Shown here one piece after another: positions 22,007 to 37,000 of a stretch of 64,000 nucleotides of DNA. Every line of letters begins with the position of its first letter. The first letter of the stretch is position 1. The stretch is from Antedon mediterranea. Its lineage: Eukaryota; Echinodermata; Crinoidea; Comatulida; Antedonidae. The DNA is taken from the NCBI RefSeq assembly GCF_964355755.1, contig NC_092677.1, positions 6,763,001-6,827,000 of the forward strand, written 5' to 3'. Below the pieces are notes generated by a model. It worked only from the letters and a program-made list of their open reading frames with translations. It was not told the origin of the DNA and ran no database searches. The translations under genes were made by a program, and so were the position numbers.

Positions 22007-25000
22007 CTATTTTGGGGACAGAAAAAAATAGTTTAAGTACATTCGGCCTAATTTTTTTAATTTTTTTTTTGTACAAAATACAACATTAAAGCTTTATGTG
22101 ATGTGAGGTGCCCATATATGGACACGATGTCATCATATCACTACCATATTTGGGCACATCACACTTTTTTTGTCAAAAGACAGAGAGGTTAACAGTGAAA
22201 AATGTTCAAAAATATGTGTATAAAGAAAATAAGGTGGAGGAGAGTGCACTTTTTTGTTGGTAGCCTAGACAAAAGATGGGTTTCAAACAACAACCAATGT
22301 CTATTATCGGGTCTGCACCAAATCTAATCAGCACACCACATATATAGCAGCTAGTGGTAAAGCTATAAGCACTCCATGTCTATGTATGCCATCTATCCCA
22401 GAATTCCATCAGCACAACCCAACATCAATATTATTAGCCCCTATAGTGGCTAAAGCTCCTCAGCACCTAGTTGCTATAGCTCCTCAGCAACTAGTGGCTA
22501 TATCTCCTCAGCACTCCCATGTTTTTATCCTCTCAGAACCATATCAAGTGAGGCCAAAAACCACTATACTAAACAAGCACACAATATCTATATCCCCTCC
22601 CAATGTCATTATCACTCAATTAGTACTCAATACCTAACTAAACGTCTACTGTAAATACCCTCAGCACTAAATATTTATATCCCATAGCACACAGTGCCAT
22701 AGCTACATAACCAGTGGTTATGCCACAACAATCAGGTGTCTGGGAGATTAGCAAACGCCCTAAGATAAACATAGTAATTATGTCATAAGTTATATACTGA
22801 ATACATAGGAAACATATTGTATGCCTGTTTATTTTTTATTAATGTCAAACGGTTTAACCTTGTAAGGTCAAACTAATAATTAATACTTCACAAGTTGTTA
22901 ATCAGAGAGGGCAAAAAGGTGAGAAAAAATGGGTATAAAAATAATAAAGTATACAGGGATATATCACTCTATTAATTTAGACACGCACGCCAAGGATTTT
23001 CAATTGAGTTACGGGTGTTGCGTCACATTTCGTTTGGCATCAGCTACTTTGATATCATTGAATGACAATGATGCACATTTTATAAAGTAATTCTATGCTA
23101 TTAAATTGCCTTGATTTTTTTATCTTCATGGTTATCATTAAATGATTTAATTTTGGTTGAGTAACTCAACATACAATGTTATGTACAACAAGCTGAAAGT
23201 TTAATTAAATGGGACAGCAAATAAATTTAAATAAGGGCACAGGAAGACATATGATTATCCAAAAACTTTGAAGTTTTTATAATCTTTTTTTTTACGTCCT
23301 CTTTGTGTATTTATCTGAAATGACAAGTGCTTAATGTAATCTTTTTAGACATTTTAAACAGCCAGATAAAAATAGGTTTCTTCAGATGTTTTTATGTTTA
23401 TTCCTAGAAAGTAAGGAACATTCACCTCTAAGCAGGTGGCAGTTTCACCTGAGTTTACCAACAGAGATAAACAATTAATTTGTAAGGATAACATAGGCAG
23501 ATCCACGGGCATCATTGCATAAGATATATATATGCATTACTTAGGCTCATTTCTCATTTCACACTTCTTAGGCCCAATTGTCTCTCTAATTTCCAAATCC
23601 TGAATCTGCCATTGGATATAGTCTAGAATAGTGGGAGATGAGTCAAAATTGTAGTCTCAATCATATCTTTATTCTCACCAAAGTGCTACCCTTTCCCCAC
23701 ACCACCTCCACACCAACTTCCACCTAAAAAGTGCTTTAAATCATCTGTACTATCATAGTGTATATCTTGGCACATTTTAAGCTACCAGTAGGAGTAGGTT
23801 AGATGTAATGCTCTCCTCAACCATACTTCTGTGGTAGATAGGAATAGGAGGTAAAGAGTGCGCATGCAGCCAGTGTCAGGGTTACCCACATTAAATAGGC
23901 TGCAAGTCCAGCTTACAACGCACGTGGGACTCACACAATTGACCTCCAGGCTTAGGGTCAGAATCAAATCATTATTATAAGCAAAAACTATCTTTCGCAT
24001 TTAAGAATTCCAGACACAAAAATGTAACATTATGAGCAGTTTTCAGATCATACTCACCAAAGCAGCGTTGTATACCAGCGTTACTGCGAAGAAAAAATTA
24101 GCATTAGCGCTTCCTGCATACATCCAGAGTTGGTACATGATTGGCGCTATGATAGATGAGCCTGTCAACATTACACCAACAACGAGAGTATTACGCAAAT
24201 CTAAGAAAAATAAATTTGTCAATAATTATCACTAATGTTTTTGAATTTTTAAAGAATTTGAATATTAATTTGAATACATTAACTTGATTGCAGATGATAA
24301 TAATAATGGATGTAAACAAATATTATTTTATTCTGTTACTGCAGTAACTACTTTTTGGACTGCAATAACTTATGATTTCAGTTTCAAAGTAAAAGTTTAT
24401 GAGGCAGTCACTGATATAAACAGTGCATATAATAACTCCCCAAAAGCCTGCTAAATAATAATAATAAACCGAGAAAACAAAATGTAGCTTTTGTTGCAGT
24501 AACTGCAGTAGAATAACTTTGATATCTTTGAATAAAGAAATAATAATAATAATTAGGTAATAATGAAGATGATATTGATGACGATAACACGGATAATGAT
24601 GGATCGACACAAATGCATGCTTCCCAAATGAGTAATGTTCAAAAGCGCAAGTGTTATGCCAACAGGCATAATGTGTGTAATCGTAAATTATATTTGACAG
24701 GGGTTACGACCTTTCCGACAAGCACAGACCATAAACTGCCCAGCTACACGGTCTCCGGGGAATGCAAAGAATTATGGGTAATTCAAAGAAAGCAGTAATA
24801 TAGAACGCATATTCTTATTCAACACACTCCAGATTGACTCAAGGGTAAAACGTCAATACACACTATACTACAACTTGTGGAACTATTTTACCTACACATT
24901 TATTAATAGTGACAGTTATCAGTCATCTTTGCATTTGCACAGAGTTTGGAACATGTGGCCAATGTTTTGCGTTTCTTTACAAATAATTTTAACTTTTCGG

Positions 25001-28000
25001 CGCATTGACCCTAGTTTAAAAAATCATCTTTCATAGAATCTCTAAACGATTGAAATATAAACTTAATTTATGGCAGACATTATCATTACTTTGAGTAGTA
25101 AAGAAAGTAGCGTTTAATTATGATTTTGTGCTTAGGATATACATTTAAATCTTGTTTAAACTTAACTTTAAAAAAAAAATATATATAAAACTTGTTGGCT
25201 TAAGTGAAATAATTTCTTAGTCACTGCATTTTACAGATTTTACTTAGGAAAATATCTCTTAAATATTAAGTATTTCACTAAATCAATAAATATTAAAAAA
25301 TTTTACTTTGGGAAATATCTCTTAAATAATAAGTATTTCACTTAAGTCAATAAATAAAGTAGAATTTTTTTAATTGTTGGTGAATACAGCCACTAGATGA
25401 AGATGTTGGATTTTTCTTCTTAAGATGAATATAGTTTAGATTAATATAATCAATTTATTATGGAACATGTACATTTATTTTGGATATCCACATTGAAAAC
25501 AAAATGACGGTGAAAATTAAAGGTGCATGAAAAGCAGCTTATTTTATCACCAAAAATTGATTACAGTACAGTAGAATGTTAGCGAAGCGTGGATAATAAA
25601 GAGAATGGTTCAATTGAGACAACATAGTATGTGCAAATTCAAATTATGTAAGAGCAAGGTCGTTTAGTGTCAGATGTTGATGCAAATGAAAAAATTGACC
25701 CATCAGTGACCTTTTGTGCAAACAATTTGATTTACCCAATGGCAGGAATATTACTATTAATTCTGATGACATACTTACAAGCAAAAAATGAAATCGCATT
25801 TATATTAATATAAGTATTATGAAAAACGTTAAGACTTTACTACAGTATTGCGTAATGGTAAGGGATATTAGAATAGCATGTGAGAAGCATGGATTCGAGA
25901 TCTGTCTGTACTATTGTTTGTAACTTTTAATGCTTTACTTCCTTTTGCCTCGTCCTTCAGATGGGACGTAACAACATTGCTCTTACGCAATTTCTGCACA
26001 TGTGCACAAAGAACACGATTAAATAATAATGGGGCGGATAGTCGTTCGGTGTGCCTATCATGGTCTTGTACTGGGCTTCTTGGTGGAGCAAGAGGGAATT
26101 CCGAGCAGTAAGTTATAACCAGGTATTCGCATACTTACAATGGAATGAGTGTGACCAAAGAGGAATAAGGGCCAAGTACACCACAGTATCACCGATTGCT
26201 GGATACGACTTGAATACAGAGATTAGTATAAGTTGTATTAACATCACAAAGACTGGATGATCTCTGTAGTAAAAACAAAAAGTACATATTTAGAACTAGA
26301 CAACTTCTACATTTAAGATATCACTGTGATACTATTCATGTTGTTATGTGAAGGATGAACAGTAGATCACTGCAATTCAATCACTATTATTCATCATCAT
26401 TAGTTGTAAAGTGTGATTTTTTATACTTTCAATAAAGCCGAAATCAGGTTATGTGTATAATATGAAGAGAAAAAGAAAAAAATTATAATTTTGAATCGTA
26501 ACTGAACTGGAAAGGGCTAACTCCTCAAAAGAAGTTTCATTTCAAACCATCACATCGTTTCAAAGCCTTTAGTACATAGTTTTTTTTGTAACAGTGCATT
26601 AAAGTATGATGTAGAGGGAAATACCGTTTACCAACACAGAGTTGGCTTTCCCATTTTAAACTTTGTCTTTTTAATTTGGAAATATTGCAACAGTTGAATG
26701 ATCATCAAGGAGGTATAACGTGGTCTTCTTCACGTACCCGGAATTCCGGTTGTTGGAGTCAATCAACACCTAATCACCTTACGATACATTTTAACCACAT
26801 ACTTAAACGGATAAAAAGTAATTAGCAATGGGAAAGATGGTTTCCACCAGAAGAGTTTTTATACAGTGCCAGGTATTTATTTTGATAAGCCAGTGACCTG
26901 AAACGACCTTCTTAACCTCGGATTTGTTTAAGATTCCCACATCCTTCCATAAAACAATGGAAAAGCATTGAAGAAAGATCAGGTATACGATCTTGGTCAA
27001 TTAAAACTTGTTGTATATAAGGCAGTAACTAAATCTACAGGATTTCATAATCAATTGAATACTGTATTTTATGATCTATCCTAGGTTCAATGGATTGCAA
27101 TTCACCTCAATGCCCTCAAAATCTTAAGTAGTATAACACTATATATGCTTGGCAAAAAAATAACATGAAACACTTGTTCTTAATGGTAAATGCCATTATT
27201 TAAAATCCAGTATGAACTGAGTTACGACCAACATAGTGTCTACTATTTCAAATTTGAAGGGTAGAGAAAAATATCAGGGCATGGGATTATACAGTATGCA
27301 TCAAAAGAGAAGTGAAAACAACAATGTTATTCCAAATCAAATACTGGTCTTAAAACCACTATACACTCTTGGTAATGAACCAATGCCATTGGTACAAATG
27401 AACAAGTGGAGAACCTCTGGCATTCTCTGAACCAGTGCAGTACTTTGGTATGGACTTTAACTGTAGTAGCAGTGGAGTACACTTTGCATGGGCTTTTTTA
27501 CCCCTGTACCGATGCAGTAACCCTGTTACTCCTGACCAGAGTACCTTGGCATGAACTGTAAACCTAAACCAGTGCAGTAACTCTGGTACACGCCTTACAT
27601 TTGTATTAGTGGAGTACCCTTGGGTATGGGCTTTACACCTGAACCAGTGGTGTATCCTTGGTATGGACTTTACTCCTGAACAGAGTACCTTGGTATGAAC
27701 TGTAAACCTCAACCAGTGCAGTAACCCTGGTACATGCTTTACATTTGTACCAGTGGAGTACCCTTGGGTATGGGCTTACACCTGAATTAGTGGAGTATCC
27801 TTTGCACAGGCTCTACTCCTGACCAGAGTACCTTGGTATAAATTGTTGGTACTGTATGGTATCAAGCGTGTACCAGTAGAGTACCTTTGGTATAGAATCT
27901 TATGGAACCTGAATAAGTGGAGTACCATGCTATGGATTTCAGACTTGGTATGGATTTCATGCTTACCAGTAGAGTACTGCACCACTAAAGTACCATTGAT

Positions 28001-31000
28001 ATAGATGTTTCAATACCAATAATATAGTACTTAATTGTTTTACAAACTTTATACTAGAACCATTTGTTATGAATTTTTCATAGAAGAACCATTATAATAT
28101 TTATGGTAGTACTGCCTTTATAAATGAACCAGTACAGTATTCATGGTTGACCGATTAAATACCTGAATGAGTACAGTAAGCATGGTTTTTTGGTATTCTT
28201 GGTATGGACTTTGTGACCCAATTGGTGTCAGCTTATACTAAAATAAATTACTTTTCATGATAAACATTGTAAAGCCCTTTAAATACATTAGTTCAACAAA
28301 CGCATATGATACCAGGTAAAGTACAATTAAGTACACTAAAGAACAATGCCAAATTTTAAGTTAATCATTAAATCTAGAGGTCAAAGGGCAAACATATAAT
28401 ATTTAATATCATAAAATTAAATGTCTGCTTATAATATACGGGCCGTTTAAGCTGTTTCGTTGCATAATTTAATAAAATAATGTATGAAAATTGTAGTATG
28501 TGGTAAACCTAATTCTTTGCTTAGTAATTATAAAACATGATGAAAATAGGCAGATTTAACTTGTACTGAATGAATGCGGACAAAGAGTAACAAGACAATT
28601 GAGGATGATTAAGTCATATCAAATTTATTTTCATTCATGTTATTTTTGTATTGTGACATGATACTGATACCGTAAATTTTCTAAATAGTAACCCACCTTC
28701 TAATATTAACCCACGTTCTAATGGTAACCCACGTTCTAATGGTAACCCACGTTCTAATGGTAACCCACGTTCTAATGGTAACCCACGTTCTAATGGTAAC
28801 CCACGTTCTAATGGTAACCCACGTTCTAATGGTAACCCACGTTCTAATGGTAACCCACCTTCTAATGGTAACCCACCTTCTAATGGTAACCCACCTTCTA
28901 ATGGTAACCCACCTTCTAATGGTAACCCACCTTCTAATGGTAACCCACCTTCTAATGGTAACCCACCTTCTAATGGTAAACCCACCTTCTAATGGTAAAC
29001 CCACCTTCTAATGGTAACCCCACCTTCTAATGGTAACCCCACCTTCTAATGGTAACCCCACCTTCTAATGGTAACCCCACCTTCTAATGGTAACCCCACC
29101 TTCTAATGGTAACCCCACCTTCTAATGGTAACCCCACCTTCTAATGGTAACCCCACCTTCTAATGGTAACCCCACCTTCTAATGGTAACCCCACCTTCTA
29201 ATGGTAACCCCACCTTCTAATGGTAACCCCACCTTCTAATGGTAACCCACCTTCTAATGGTAACCCACCTTCTAATGGTAACCCACCTTCTAATGGTAAC
29301 CCACCTTCTAATGGTAACCCACCTTCTAATGGTAACCCACCTTCTAATGGTAACCCACCTTCTAATGGTAACCCACCTTCTAATGGTAACCCACCTTCTA
29401 ATGGTAACCCACCTTCTAATGGTAACCCACCTTCTAATGGTAACCCACCTTCTAATGGTAACCCACCTTCTAATAGTAACCCACCTTCTAATAGTAACCC
29501 ACCTTCTAATAGTAACCCACCTTCTAATAGTAACCCACCTTCTAATAGTAACCCACCTTCTAATAGTAACCCACCTTCTAATAGTAACCCACCTTCTAAT
29601 AGTAATCCACCTTCTAATAGTAACCCACCTTCTAATAGTAACCCACCTTCTAATGGTAACCCATCTTCTAATGGTAACCCACCTTCTAATGGTAACCCAC
29701 CTTCTAATGGTAACCCACCTTCTAATAGTAACCCACCTTCTAATAGTAACCCACCTTCTAATAGTAACCCACCTTCTAATAGTAAACTACCTTCTAATAG
29801 TAACCCACCTTCTAATAGTAACCCACCTTCTAATAGTAACCCACCTTCTAATATTAACCCACCTTCTAATAGTAACCCACCTTCTAAGTCAATCTATAAT
29901 AATAAACCCACTACTCTAATAGTAACCCATGTCTAATAGTAACAAAAACTATTGACAAAATGACGTTTATGAAGACTGGTCGTTTATGATGTAGCCGTAT
30001 TTCGAAAACAATTAGATAATGCATGTTTCAATAAAATTCAACTTAACATTTATTTCTTCCTTCAAGAAAATGAGGTAAACATAACAAATTCCAGTAAAAT
30101 ATATAACAAGTCACTTGATGATAAAAAAAAGTTGATCTCGGGAGTGGGGAAGATTGAGTGTTTTTGAGTTTATAAAATAAAGTTAGAGTTCAAACAAATT
30201 TATTTATTGGTACCGTTTTATTATTTTGCTATGATTTGCTGACCGGAAAAGTTGGTGTTGGTTACTATTTTCAGGTGCTTAATTTAAGATTAATATAATA
30301 ATAACCCACTACTCTAATAGTAACCCCCCTTCTAATAGTAACCCACCTTCTAATAGTAACCCACCTTCTAATAGTAACCCACCTTCTAATAGTAACCCAC
30401 CTTCTAATGGTAACCCACCTTCTAATAGTAACCCACCTTCTAATAGTAACCCACCTTCTAATGGTAACCCACGTTCTAATGGTAACCCACCTTCTAATGG
30501 TAACCCACCTTCTAATGGTAACCCACCTTCTAATGGTAACCCACCTTCTAATAGTAACCCACCTTCTAATAGTAACCCACCTTCTAATAGTAACCCCCTT
30601 CTAATAGTAACCCACCTTCTAATAGTAACCCACCTTCTAATAGTAACCCACCTTCTAATAGTAACCCACCTTCTAATAGTAACCCCCTTCTAATAGTAAC
30701 TCCGCTTCTAATAGTAACCCACCTTCTAATAGTAACCCACCTTCTAATAGTAACTCACCTTCTAATAGTAACCCCCTTCTAATAGTAACTCCGCTTCTAA
30801 TAGTAACCCACCTTCTAATAGTAACCCACCTTCTAATAGTAACCCCCTTCTAATAGTAACTCCGCTTCTAATAGTAACCCACCTTCTAATAGTAACCCAC
30901 CTTCTAATAGTAACCCACTACTCTAATAGTAACCCACTACTCTAATAGTAACCCCCCTTCTAATAGTAACCCACCTTCTAATAGTAATCCACCTTCTAAT

Positions 31001-34000
31001 AGTAACCCCCCTTCTAATAGTAACCCACCTTCTAATAGTAACCCACCTTCTAATGGTAACCCACCTTCTAATGGTAACCCACCCAAAAAAACAATCAAAG
31101 AATAATAAACCCAGGGGTACAAATTAGAAGATTTACAGTAAATATGTTTAATTCTGATGAAATCACTCCAAACTCTTGTGATACTATGTGTAAATAAATA
31201 CAAATTATTAACTTGAATAAAAAGAATTTTTGAAGAACAGATTGAATATAAAAGCATATTCAGTATGAAATCAAAATATTAATAATTTGAATTAAATTGA
31301 ATTCAAATGGGGTCAAAAGTCTAGATAGTAATTTATTTTTCATTCCATATTAAAAAACATATGGCAATTTATTTTCATAGAATTGACACTGATATATGAA
31401 TATATTGCCCTATACGTTTATATGCTATATTCCTTGAAATTGATGTCTCAAAGGAGGATATATTTTTTGCATGAAAATTAAAGATAAGTTTATCTTTACA
31501 ATAAAAAATAATGATATTCTTTATTCTATCAAAACTTGTGTCTCCACAAAACATAATTTTACAGGAGGGCTTGTTTTTGTATCTTGTGCGTGTAAATGCG
31601 TAATAAATTGGAAAAATGCCACAGATTCCAGTGGAATATTAAAAATAAATAAACAAAACATTTGAATTATGTGCAGTAAGAAGGAAATCTGTAAGAGCTA
31701 TGCGATTTAAGCTAAACTTTTTGAATGTTCCTGTATTGTATTTCTTGTGTAAATTGCCTCCTTTTTTATATATAATTATTATTGGTTTTATACTTTTATA
31801 CAAATTTTAATATTGAGAAAATGTAAATATCTTTGTAATTCAGCTAAGGCTGCGATGATGATATTGAAATAAATGAAATGAAATGAAAAAAAAAGAGTGA
31901 CAAAGAGAAGAAAAAGTTGTTCCAAACTGAGATTCGAACTTCGAATTGATATGCAACTATTAGACCACTGAGGCCTTCATGGAATGGTTCAAATTCGAAA
32001 CTCAACAATAGGGAGCATTAACTATACATAATATATATTTCATAAACTCCTATCAATTTGTATGTGTACAGGATTGTACAGTAGTAATTCTGCTTAAACA
32101 TAGACCATGTTTTTTCTACTAGGCGAATTTATTAGCACGAAATCACCACAGTATTTATACTTTAATCTTCCATATGCCCTTCTGCAACAAATTTAGTTTT
32201 AACATTTTCTACTTTATGCACAACAAATCGGTCAGAAAATTTGAGTACTCATGAAAAACAGGTGATTTTTTTATTCCCATTTTAGGCAAATTGCCAAGAA
32301 GGATAACCACAAGTGAATTCATTCACTATCCTTCTCAAAGGTGGTAATCCCATTCACAAGACAAACATATACACAAGATGCTGTACATAAAACAAAGTTT
32401 TGGGAGTAGAGTTGCAAATTGTCATGAGAAAAAATCCTGACATATGATAGGACTTGAACCCAGGACTCTTGGATTGGTAGCCAAGCATCATAACCACCAA
32501 GCCACAACTCCACTCTCGCAAAGTCTCGTAATGCAAAATTAAAATCGCAAGAATTCGCTTACTGTAAAATGTTTTTAACGTAAAAAATCTTTCAGAAATA
32601 CATTACCTGAATTTTATAGAAAGTGGAATGGTATAAATAAAAGCATTAATTTGGAAAACCCAGATAAAGAAGAGACGAAAATGCTCAAACATCTCCAGCA
32701 TAAAGTACCAGAACAGACCCACGTTTGGCTGCAGGTTTCCAACTGACAAACTAAAAAAAAAAATAGTATGTAAAAATATTACATTAGAATAGAAAACGAC
32801 CTAATAACGTAGCGAGTGAGTTGACAAAGTGACAGTTTGGTTGATATCTATGCGTCGTGATTGGTTAGATTAGTTTTGGCGCACTTACGACCTCGCGTTC
32901 AATTGGGAACCCTTACTAAAGGGACATCTTAGGGGCCAAACAAGTGTCCACTGAATAGGAGTGTCCACTTAATAGGAGTGTCCACTGAATAGGAGTGTCC
33001 ACTGAATAGGAGTGTCCACTGAATAGGAGTGTCCACTGAATAGGAGTGTCCACTGAATAGGAGTGTCCACTGAATAGGAGTGTCTACTGAATAGTACTGA
33101 AATTGGCCATAGTATTAAAAGAAAACATACAGTATATTGCCACTTATTTTATTTATTTTATTTTATTTATTTTATTTTATTTATTTTATTCAGTTGTCAA
33201 CAAACAGCGATGAAACCGCCACTAACAGGTTGTATTTTTTCACAAGATAGTGTACCCTGAATAGGAGTGTTCTAAGGAAAGGGTTTTACCAAGTTTGTAA
33301 TACTAAAAAGAGAAAAAAAAAACTGAAAAAAATTAACCGCTGTATAAGCAAACTATCAAATTATACAGTTCAACGATCTAGGCTAATGCTTTTATCACAA
33401 ATGGCTCTGAATGTTTAACGCATAACGCTTATACTACCTCCGACATTACGGATGGTAATGACCCTGAAAAGAACATTCCACTTTAATTGTTCAGTGTAGA
33501 CCCAAATGTTTATAGAAAGGATTAACAATGTTTGTATACTTACATAAAGCCGTATGTAGAGAATAGAAAATCCCAACTTTCTAGTAAGCTGTAGGAAAGG
33601 TACATGAGAAATGATGCCCAGAAAATGAAACATAGTCCTGTTTTGCAACATGACTTCCAGAACTTTGCATCATCAAAGAAAACAGACACATCTTTTTGCT
33701 GTGCAAAAAAATTAAAAAAACAAAATCTATGTTAATTATGGTTAATGGCTACAGGTCTGTATACAAAAAAATAAGATGTGGGGTTGAGCTTAACACATGT
33801 CCTCTTAATACAAGTTTCCCTTGAATAGGTGTTGATACATATTCTTTACATTCTTATTACAATTCTAATTTGCATATTAACAAACAGGTGGTGGTTTTAA
33901 ACTCATCAAAAAATGTGAAATGAATATTCGGCTCTGTTTTCTTCCAACAAACGTGCAGAAAAACAAGATGAAATGAAGAAGAACGAAAGAAGGGAAAGGA

Positions 34001-37000
34001 GGTGAAATGTAATAATGAGAAAAAAAAAATCTGTAGTTTTTTAAGTTCTGATAATTTGAAAGCTTTTATTTAAAAGAGACAAGCGTATTCGATCCACCTT
34101 TCACAACCATACGGTTCCTTTTGACTGTCTTCCATCCCAAAACGTAAGCTCACTATTGTCTCCTCGATAACATATTTAAACGCCCATGCCCGACTTGCAA
34201 AAGTACAGTTCAAAATTGTATTACATTAATATATTAAAAATATCATTTTATAATTTAAAGGTTAAATAATGAATAAGAATGACACGACTGCTTATGTTAA
34301 TATTTATGGACAAATTATGCATTGCAACAAATAAAATTAAACTTGTAATTATGGTTGCACGCAAGGCAAAAATAATTTAATCTATCTTCTCAAGCATATG
34401 AGATATTGGAATTATGCCAAATTTTATGTTTAGAATCGATGTTGAAAATAAAAAAAAGAAAAATAAAACCATAAAAAGTAATGAACAGAAGGTAGTAATT
34501 AGGAATAAAGAAAACCAACAAGAAAATCTATATATAAATTTAGAAACTGAGAAATACAGAAATTGACTGAGAGTGCGCAATTTATTATTTCAGCTTGTGT
34601 TTATTATAAAGATATAACACAAGGTTTTAATAAGCTTTTTTGATGTCATCAAATTTCATAAAAATGTTCTGTTGGAAACTGTACATTAAAAAAAATGACA
34701 ATTTTGTAGGTATCAGTGGCTGGATCTCAATGAAGATACAAAAAAAAAGCAAAAAGCTAAATTATTTTAGAATATTGCCTTTCCAAGATTCTAACTCAGA
34801 CTTGAGAAAGAGACAACTGTACTATTTGATATTTGGTATTTCAAATTGATTTGACACAAACATAGAAAGTAAGTAGAAGGACTGAACCATGTCACCTAGA
34901 TTTAATAAGGAGACGCTCTACCATTAAACCAGGGGAGCCTACATGGTATTTCAAATTGACTTGACACAAACATAGAAGGTAGAGGTAGAAGGACTGAACC
35001 ATGTCACCAAGACTTGATAAGGAGACGCTCTACCATTAAACCACTGGAGCCTACATGGTATTTCAAATTGACTTGACACACAGAAGGTATAGTCAGTGAA
35101 CTATGACATGCTGATGGATTACCATCCATTGAAGGGTGTATATTAGGTGTTACATACAAATGTGAATCCATTATTTTTATGTGTACATGGAACGGACAGA
35201 TATCGCATGACAATCGAACGCTATAATTTGTTTTTAATAGTCAAAAGATTTGTTTTAGAAGGAAGAAATTGTGATTGATGAGAAGAGCAAGATAAAAAGA
35301 ATGATAAAGAGGAAACTAATGGAAGAGAAAAGGAAACAAGAAGTCAATTGCAATAAATTAATGTTTATGAGTTGAATGGGGGGAATATTTTCATGAAGCG
35401 GAAGATTTTTTAGTACTAGTCAGGCTTTTAATGAATGAAAATATTCTTTCCATTCAAAAATAACAAAACATCCATCACTTGATGGCCTGTACCATTCACA
35501 TAATCTATTGCATGCTAACAATTCTATTCAATGGTTCTATTGCATGTTCACCTTGTGCTATAAACAAATATTGAATGGGGCAAAATTTTCTTTCCATTCA
35601 ACTCATAGGCATTCATTATTTGTTACCACTGTTCTAAGGTAAACTTTTATTCAATGAACCCACCATAGGTCATGAAAAAGGCAGGGCTCTGATATTGGCT
35701 GCAGAGTACACTCCACACACTGCAGGTTGATCTTCAAATGCATACACAGCAGGTTTTGTAAGGTAATTGTTATTTTACAAATTGCGTACAGTAGAATTTG
35801 TAAAATAACTTTTATTCTATTACTCCCTGCTTATAGTCACTAGCACAAAATTATCAATAGTTTTGCAAAAAGCTGATGTAAATAGTACCATGTAATATAG
35901 AATCATTAAAATGCAGAACAAGGACATATAGATGGCTGCAATCACATGCTCAAATTTGAGTTAGTGTTTACTGATCAACATAGTGAAAATTATAAATTAA
36001 TACTGAATGGCATACTATTAAATCTAAGATTTCATTGACCTTTAATTCATTATCTCAAAAACCACCATAACAACTAAACAATAAATAAATAATTAACTTA
36101 TTTAAAACAAATAATACCTCTTGTCTGGCAACATGAATTGCACATGGAACAAGGAGCATCACAGGATACAAAGACTGGTACGCTGCTAATGCAATTGCGA
36201 GTGTAGCGCCTGCACGCCGACCTGAAAGATACAAAAACATCCATCTAAACATTTCTTATTTTCTCTTTTCTTTCTTTTTATATTAAAAATTAAAACAATT
36301 ACATTAGTACTCGTCATCTTTCCAATATGTTTCAACTATTTGTGTCATTCTGATGGGTTGCAGATAGAAAAAATTAGTTTTCAACGTAACTTATGCAGTT
36401 GTTTATTGCCTATGTTGCTGCTGATATGTTTCAGAGCGGGTTTCTTTACAAAATTTAAAGATGGAATAGAGGCCAGTGTACACCTTTAACACAGTCACCC
36501 AAACTGTTTCATGCGGTCAACCTAAAGCACAAACACCGAGCTGATTTGCAGCTTAATCTTCTCAGGTTGATGAACTACAGACCTTGCGATCAGAAGGCAA
36601 GCATGTTAACCAACAAGTTACATCTTCACTACACTACAATTTAGTTTAAATAAAGCTCGATTGCAGTTAAGTTCTTCTCAGGTTTGTCAACTTGGAGGAA
36701 AATGGTAATGTGAACAATTAATTTGCACTTTCTATATTTTAAGCATTTATGTAAATTATAAAAACAGATACACCCATACTGCGTTGAAACACCGGTTCAC
36801 GTCAGATCACCGAAATTAAGCAACGTTGGGCCCGGTTGCATTCTGGATGGGAGACCATCTAGAAATCGCGGTGGGTGCTGTATATACCGGAGAGTAATGG
36901 TGTAATGGTAATATCGGACAAGCATGTGATAGACATGGGTTCAAGGTTATCTGTACCATACTAAATGCATCCTTAGGCAAGATGCTTTACTCTCATTGCC

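Noticed and set aside
29220-29936. 238-codon open frame encoding NPPSNG repeats
   Set aside because: It lies wholly inside an 18-bp minisatellite in a PIGU intron. Other frames on both strands are equally open, with no start context, signal or splice support.
34870-35060. tRNA genes on the minus strand
   Set aside because: The D and T arms look right, but no matching 3' acceptor strand follows and the unit is part of a 110-bp duplicated SINE-like repeat.
36765-36883. Functional 5S rRNA gene
   Set aside because: The sequence has many differences from a canonical 5S rRNA and continues directly into a tRNA-like SINE body inside an intron.
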